Origin: Syntrophaceae bacterium
GTDB taxonomy: Bacteria > Desulfobacterota > Desulfomonilia > Desulfomonilales > Desulfomonilaceae
Assembly (NCBI GenBank): GCA_014874425.1
Contig: JACWAG010000324.1
Location: forward strand, 1-7,284
Length of the DNA stretch: 7,284 bases
Direction of reading: 5' to 3'
Shown here: piece after piece, positions 6,189 through 7,284 of the stretch
Position numbering within the stretch: position 1 is the first letter of the stretch
Layout: each line of letters begins with the position of its first letter
The notes under the pieces: model-generated
Told to the model about the DNA's origin: nothing
The model's input: the letters and a program-made list of their open reading frames with translations, nothing else
Database searches by the model: none
Position numbers and translations under genes: made by a program

Positions 6189-7208
6189 ATGGATCAGAAT
6201 CGCAGGGATTTTCTTAAGGGAGCGGGAATTGCCGCCGCCATAGCGGCGACTAGCGGACTAACGGTAGGACAGGTCGAGGCCCAGCCCGTTAAGACGAATG
6301 AGCGTGGAATGGCTCACGGGTTGACCTTGTTAACCATTCGTCGCAATGGCGAATACCGGCTCGGGGTCAAAACCGACAAGGGCATTCTGGATGTGCCACA
6401 GGCGGCAAAACTGCTCAACATGTATGCCCCGGCTACCATGCATGATCTGCTTCAAAAAGAGGAGGGCCCGAGTCTCAATGGGCTGGTGGACGCTGCGCTT
6501 AAATCCAATGCCGCGAGCACGGCTTTTATGAAAGAAAGTACAATAGAATATGGACCGGCTGTGACCCGACCGGAAAAGATCGTCTGCGTAGGGCTGAATT
6601 ACCGAAGACACGCCAAGGAAGTTGGCATGGAGTTCCCCAGTCAACCGGTGCTTTTCAACAAGTACAACAATGCGCTCAATTATCACAACGGCACTATCAA
6701 ACTGCCGGTAGACGTAGCCAAGAAGTTCGATTATGAAGTCGAGCTGGTGATGGTTATGGGCAAGGAAGCGAAAAACGTAACGGAAGCCGATGCCCTTTCC
6801 TATGTCGCAGGCTACTGCACCGGCAATGATTTCACGGCAAGAGACCTACAGTTGGAGACCCCCAGCAAGCAATGGATGATCGGCAAGACACCTGACCAGT
6901 TTGCGCCAATAGGCCCTTATTTGGTGACTGCGGACCAGATCGATCCTGACAACTTGAAGATCGAGTGCCGGGTCAACGGTGAGACACGACAATCCTCGAA
7001 TACAAATGATTTCATCTTCAACTCCAGACAGATGATTAGCTTTATCTCCCGCCACATGACACTCAAACCCGGTGACATTATTTTTACAGGTACTCCTGAA
7101 GGAGTTATACTAGGTTATCCCAAGGAAAAGCAGGTTTGGCTCAAACCTGGCGATAAACTTACTTGCAGTCTGGAGAAGCTGGGTGAGCTGAAATTTGAAT
7201 TGGTTTAA
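6189..7208 (+). CDS. Tat-exported fumarylacetoacetate hydrolase family protein
   Basis: Member of the FAH fold, whose enzymes hydrolyse, decarboxylate or isomerise 2-oxo/enol acids such as acylpyruvates and 2-hydroxymuconate-type ring-cleavage products. Its 339 residues exceed a usual bacterial FAH protein (about 280-300) by an N-terminal leader: twin-arginine motif NRRDFLKG at 4-11, an Ala-rich hydrophobic stretch at 12-27, and a likely cleavage site after VEA (29-31). The FAH N-terminal domain follows at about 42-120 and the catalytic domain at about 129-339. Predicted metal ligands are E183 and E185 (YEVEL) and D214 (GNDFTARD); H141 in LNYRRHAKE and K233 in GKTPDQFAP match active-site positions, and TGTPEG is at 300-305. 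All core residues are present, so it is likely an active enzyme exported folded, or membrane-anchored if uncleaved. The strong AAGGAG confirms the start. Substrate unknown. Confidence 0.9.
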   Translation: MDQNRRDFLKGAGIAAAIAATSGLTVGQVEAQPVKTNERGMAHGLTLLTIRRNGEYRLGVKTDKGILDVPQAAKLLNMYAPATMHDLLQKEEGPSLNGLVDAALKSNAASTAFMKESTIEYGPAVTRPEKIVCVGLNYRRHAKEVGMEFPSQPVLFNKYNNALNYHNGTIKLPVDVAKKFDYEVELVMVMGKEAKNVTEADALSYVAGYCTGNDFTARDLQLETPSKQWMIGKTPDQFAPIGPYLVTADQIDPDNLKIECRVNGETRQSSNTNDFIFNSRQMISFISRHMTLKPGDIIFTGTPEGVILGYPKEKQVWLKPGDKLTCSLEKLGELKFELV

Positions 7209-7252
7209 CGCGCGGTTTCAGCGGCTAACTGCAACGTTCCGCCATGCCGAAG

Positions 7253-7280
7253 TGGTGGAAACCAGGTTATTTGTTAACCT
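7253..7280. other. two small adjoining hairpins after the FAH-family gene
   Basis: In the 76 bases after the FAH stop, TGGT (7253-7256) and ACCA (7261-7264) flank GGAA, and AGGTTA (7264-7269) and TAACCT (7275-7280) flank a five-base loop. They share base 7264, so they are alternatives or stack end to end. No T-run follows before the window ends, so a terminator call is weak. Nothing else is recognised in this tail. Confidence 0.2.
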
Positions 7281-7284
7281 TAGA

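Noticed and set aside
7209..7284. A tRNA or other RNA gene in the 3' tail
   Set aside because: The short hairpins do not form a cloverleaf and no conserved tRNA bases are placed correctly.

Overview
The window reads as ordinary bacterial chromosome with moderate GC content (about half, by eye). All seven recognisable protein genes lie on the + strand. The gene families (a LivHMGF-type ABC importer, an acyl-CoA ligase, a Tat-exported FAH-family protein) and the base composition would suit a metabolically versatile anaerobic Gram-negative, for example a deltaproteobacterium / Desulfobacterota member that uses organic acids or aromatic compounds. That assignment is inference; no taxonomic marker gene is present.

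Bases 1-3413 hold a branched-chain-amino-acid-type (HAAT family) ABC importer. livH is cut by the left edge and is followed by livM, livG and livF. livM/livG overlap by four bases (ATGA) and livG/livF abut with no gap, so these genes are very probably one translationally coupled transcript. A GC-rich hairpin separates livH from livM. The periplasmic binding protein that would define the substrate is not in the window and may lie upstream.

Bases 3448-5085, only 34 bases after livF, encode a 545-residue ANL-superfamily acyl-CoA ligase. A Liv-type importer joined to a CoA ligase suggests uptake of a carboxylic acid (fatty, alicyclic or aromatic) followed by CoA activation in the cytoplasm, rather than simple amino-acid uptake. 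The substrate cannot be read from the sequence.

Bases 5086-7284 look like separate transcription units in the same direction. A DMT/EamA-family permease (5210-6043) and a fumarylacetoacetate-hydrolase-family protein (6189-7208) are separated from their neighbours by 124 and 145 bases that contain small inverted repeats. The FAH-family protein begins with a clear twin-arginine signal peptide, unusual for a fold that normally works in the cytoplasm, and it keeps its predicted metal ligands.

No RNA gene, CRISPR array, insertion sequence or phage gene is visible, and no gap between genes exceeds 300 bases. I see no undescribed multi-gene system. The best leads are the exported FAH protein, the transporter-ligase pairing and a few motif departures in LivG and the ligase.
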